Assembly: GCA_011375245.1 (NCBI GenBank)
Contig: DRMA01000191.1
Span: forward strand, 1-16,187
Direction of reading: 5' to 3'
Length of the DNA: 16,187 nt
Source of the DNA: Thiothrix sp.
Lineage (GTDB): Bacteria; Pseudomonadota; Gammaproteobacteria; Thiotrichales; Thiotrichaceae
Part shown: one piece after another, positions 14,622 through 16,187 of the stretch
How the letters are laid out: each line of letters begins with the position of its first letter
How positions within the stretch are numbered: position 1 is the stretch's first letter
Translations under genes and position numbers: made by a program
Notes under the pieces: generated by a model
Database searches by the model: none
Told to the model about the DNA's origin: nothing
What the model saw: only the letters and a program-made list of their open reading frames with translations

Positions 14622-16064
14622 ATGAGAAGAACGAAAATAGTAGCAACATTAGGCCCCGCAACCACTTCACCTGAATCTATCGACAAATTGGTTCAAGCAG
14701 GCGTAGATGTTGTTCGATTAAATTTCTCACATGGTTCTCCTGAAGAACACAAAGAACGAGCACGATTAGTGCTTGAGTCTGCGGAAAAGCATAAGCGATC
14801 TGTAGCGATTTTAGCGGATCTACAAGGGCCTAAAATTCGCATTGATCGTTTTAAAGAAGGTAAGATTTATCTTAACGAAGGTGACCGTTTTATCCTTGAT
14901 GCCGATTTAGGGGTTAATGAAGGTGATCAACATCAGGTTGGACTGACCTACAAAAACTTGCCAAAAGATGTGCATATTGATGATGAGTTATGGTTAGATG
15001 ATGGTCGTCTGATATTAAAAGTTGATAGTATTGAAGCGAATAAAATCTATACGACAGCTGTTAATAGTTGGGAGCTGTCTGACAACAAAGGTATTAATCG
15101 ACGTGGCGGTGGCCTTTCAGCAGAAGCATTAACGGAAAAAGATAAAAAAGATATTAAGCTAGCAGCGGAAATGGATGTGGATTTTCTCGCAGTGTCTTTC
15201 CCACGTAATGCAGATGACTTAAATTATGCGCGAAAATTGATGGCAGAGGCGGGTGGAAATGCGGCAATTGTTGCCAAAGTTGAGCGTGCTGAATCAGTGA
15301 TACAACCTGTTCTTGATGATCTCATTCGTGCTTCTGATGTCATTATGGTTGCTCGTGGTGATTTAGGCGTTGAAATCGGTGATGCAAATTTACCACAGAT
15401 GCAGAAGATGTTGATTAAACGTTCTAGAGAGCTAGATAAAGCTGTTATCACTGCAACACAAATGATGGAAAGTATGATTGATAACCCTATTCCAACGCGT
15501 GCAGAAGTGTTTGATGTTGCCAATGCTGTGATGGATGGAACCGATGCAGTCATGTTGTCAGGTGAAACAGCGACAGGTAAACATCCTCATAAAGTTGTCA
15601 AGGCAATGGCTGATATCTGTGAGGAAACTGAAAATAGTAAGCAGGTGATGCGTTCGACACACCGTATTGGTGATGAGTTTTTGCGTGAGGATGAGGCGAT
15701 TGCCATGGGAGCTATGTATATTGCCAACCATATGCGCGTAAAAGCTGTGGCTGCTTTAACTGAGTCAGGTGCAACTGCGCATTGGATGTCGCGTATTAGT
15801 TCAGGCATCCCCATCTATGCTTTAACAACACACAAAAAGACTTGCCGACGTGTTAGTATTTATCGAGGGGTTTATCCTGTTTTGTTAAAGCAGTGTATTA
15901 CTGATGGACAACTAGCAAACCGCATTTGCATTGAGCATATGCTTGAAGTAAAAATTGTCAAAAATCGTGATCATATTATTATTACCCAAGGTGATTTGAT
16001 GGGTATTAATGGTGGTACAAATACACTTAAAATTATACGTGTTGGCGATCATAATATTAATTAA
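14622..16064 (+). CDS. pyk: Pyruvate kinase (PykA-like)
   Basis: Cytosolic enzyme that makes pyruvate and ATP from phosphoenolpyruvate and ADP, the last step of glycolysis. Its 480 residues equal the length of E. coli PykA. Motifs in order: MRRTKIVATLGPAT (1-14), VVRLNFSHG (30-38, R32, N34), ADLQGPKIR (65-73), the small B domain (about 70-165) with WLDDGRL, NRRGGGLSAEALTEKDKKDI (159-178), the catalytic IVAKVER (K219, E221), the family signature MVARGDLGVEIG (242-253) and ATQMMESMI (278-286). The C domain (about 345-480) would hold any allosteric site. The ATG gives the standard family N-terminus, yet no Shine-Dalgarno sequence precedes it, unlike the other genes of the cluster. A gene starts 120 bp downstream. 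Confidence 0.96.
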   Translation: MRRTKIVATLGPATTSPESIDKLVQAGVDVVRLNFSHGSPEEHKERARLVLESAEKHKRSVAILADLQGPKIRIDRFKEGKIYLNEGDRFILDADLGVNEGDQHQVGLTYKNLPKDVHIDDELWLDDGRLILKVDSIEANKIYTTAVNSWELSDNKGINRRGGGLSAEALTEKDKKDIKLAAEMDVDFLAVSFPRNADDLNYARKLMAEAGGNAAIVAKVERAESVIQPVLDDLIRASDVIMVARGDLGVEIGDANLPQMQKMLIKRSRELDKAVITATQMMESMIDNPIPTRAEVFDVANAVMDGTDAVMLSGETATGKHPHKVVKAMADICEETENSKQVMRSTHRIGDEFLREDEAIAMGAMYIANHMRVKAVAALTESGATAHWMSRISSGIPIYALTTHKKTCRRVSIYRGVYPVLLKQCITDGQLANRICIEHMLEVKIVKNRDHIIITQGDLMGINGGTNTLKIIRVGDHNIN

Positions 16065-16104
16065 TATAAAATAAAAAATTTATTAAACTACCCCTTATTT
16101 TATA
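16065..16104 (+). other. AT-only inverted repeat directly after pyk
   Basis: TATAAAATAA (16065-16074) is matched perfectly by TTATTTTATA (16095-16104) around a 20-nt loop, starting at the first base after the pyk stop codon. Thermodynamic stability is low because there are no GC pairs, and AT-rich composition could produce it by chance. Confidence 0.3.
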
Positions 16105-16119
16105 GATTATATAGAGTTT

Positions 16120-16138
16120 TTTTATTGATCTAATAAAA
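16120..16138 (+). other. Short hairpin upstream of the next gene
   Basis: TTTTATT (16120-16126) pairs with AATAAAA (16132-16138) around the loop GATCT, within a T-rich leader 47 nt ahead of the next start codon. It is AT-only and weak, and its role is unknown. Confidence 0.25.
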
Positions 16139-16171
16139 GTAAGTCGATGTTTTTTTTACCGCTAAATTATT

Positions 16172-16187
16172 AAAGGAGAACCTTATG
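16172..16187 (+). CDS. Ribosome-binding site and start codon of the next gene, probably fructose-bisphosphate aldolase
   Basis: AAAGGAG at 16172-16178 lies 6 nt before an ATG at 16185-16187, the last three bases of the window. The strong ribosome-binding site shows that a gene starts here on the plus strand. No codons after the start are visible. An identity as fba (class II aldolase) is inferred only from the common order tkt-gap-pgk-pyk-fba in related gammaproteobacteria. Confidence 0.5.

Noticed and set aside
1..16187. CRISPR array, tRNA, rRNA, prophage or defence-island genes
   Set aside because: No regularly spaced repeats, no tRNA-like cloverleaf or rRNA sequence, and no phage or defence proteins beyond the TnpB end and the brnTA pair were found.

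Overview
The window looks like a moderately AT-rich gammaproteobacterial chromosome. The central-carbon proteins resemble enterobacterial TktA, GapA and PykA types. The pairing of a bacterial alpha-2-macroglobulin with PBP1C, the tkt-gap-pgk-pyk order and the GTAGGTCGGGTTAGCG palindromic repeats fit a sulfur-oxidising Thiotrichales-like lineage. That placement is inference from gene content; no rRNA or other taxonomic marker is present.

Layout. (1) 1-145: right end of an IS200/IS605-type element, with the last codons of a TnpB-like protein and a GC-rich terminal hairpin. (2) 182-699, minus strand: a brnT-brnA type II toxin-antitoxin pair with a well-formed promoter and a palindrome over the -10 box. 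(3) 748-9317, minus strand: pbpC (penicillin-binding protein 1C) and, upstream of it, a very large yfhM-type alpha-2-macroglobulin lipoprotein with a C-terminal SH3-like domain. A 185-bp nested palindromic repeat lies between the two. (4) 9318-10028: a 711-bp divergent intergenic region without a credible gene. It holds a 21-nt direct repeat pair, a hairpin and a 111-bp element bounded by perfect 16-bp inverted repeats. (5) 10029-16187, plus strand: tkt, gap, pgk, pyk and the start codon of a further gene, probably fba. Every gap between these genes contains at least one stem-loop.

How the parts work together. The macroglobulin is predicted to trap attacking proteases in the cell envelope through a thioester (CLEQ). 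PBP1C polymerises and cross-links peptidoglycan, and the conserved pairing is read as envelope defence plus wall repair. The tkt-gap-pgk-pyk cluster covers lower glycolysis and the sugar-phosphate interconversions shared by the pentose phosphate and Calvin cycles. The TnpB remnant and the toxin-antitoxin pair form a small accessory patch at the left edge.

No convincingly new multi-gene system is visible. The least explained pieces are the non-coding ones: the 111-bp inverted-repeat element upstream of tkt, the stem-loops between the glycolytic genes, and the nested palindrome between yfhM and pbpC. The SH3-like tail on the macroglobulin and the possibly leaderless brnT transcript are also worth checking.
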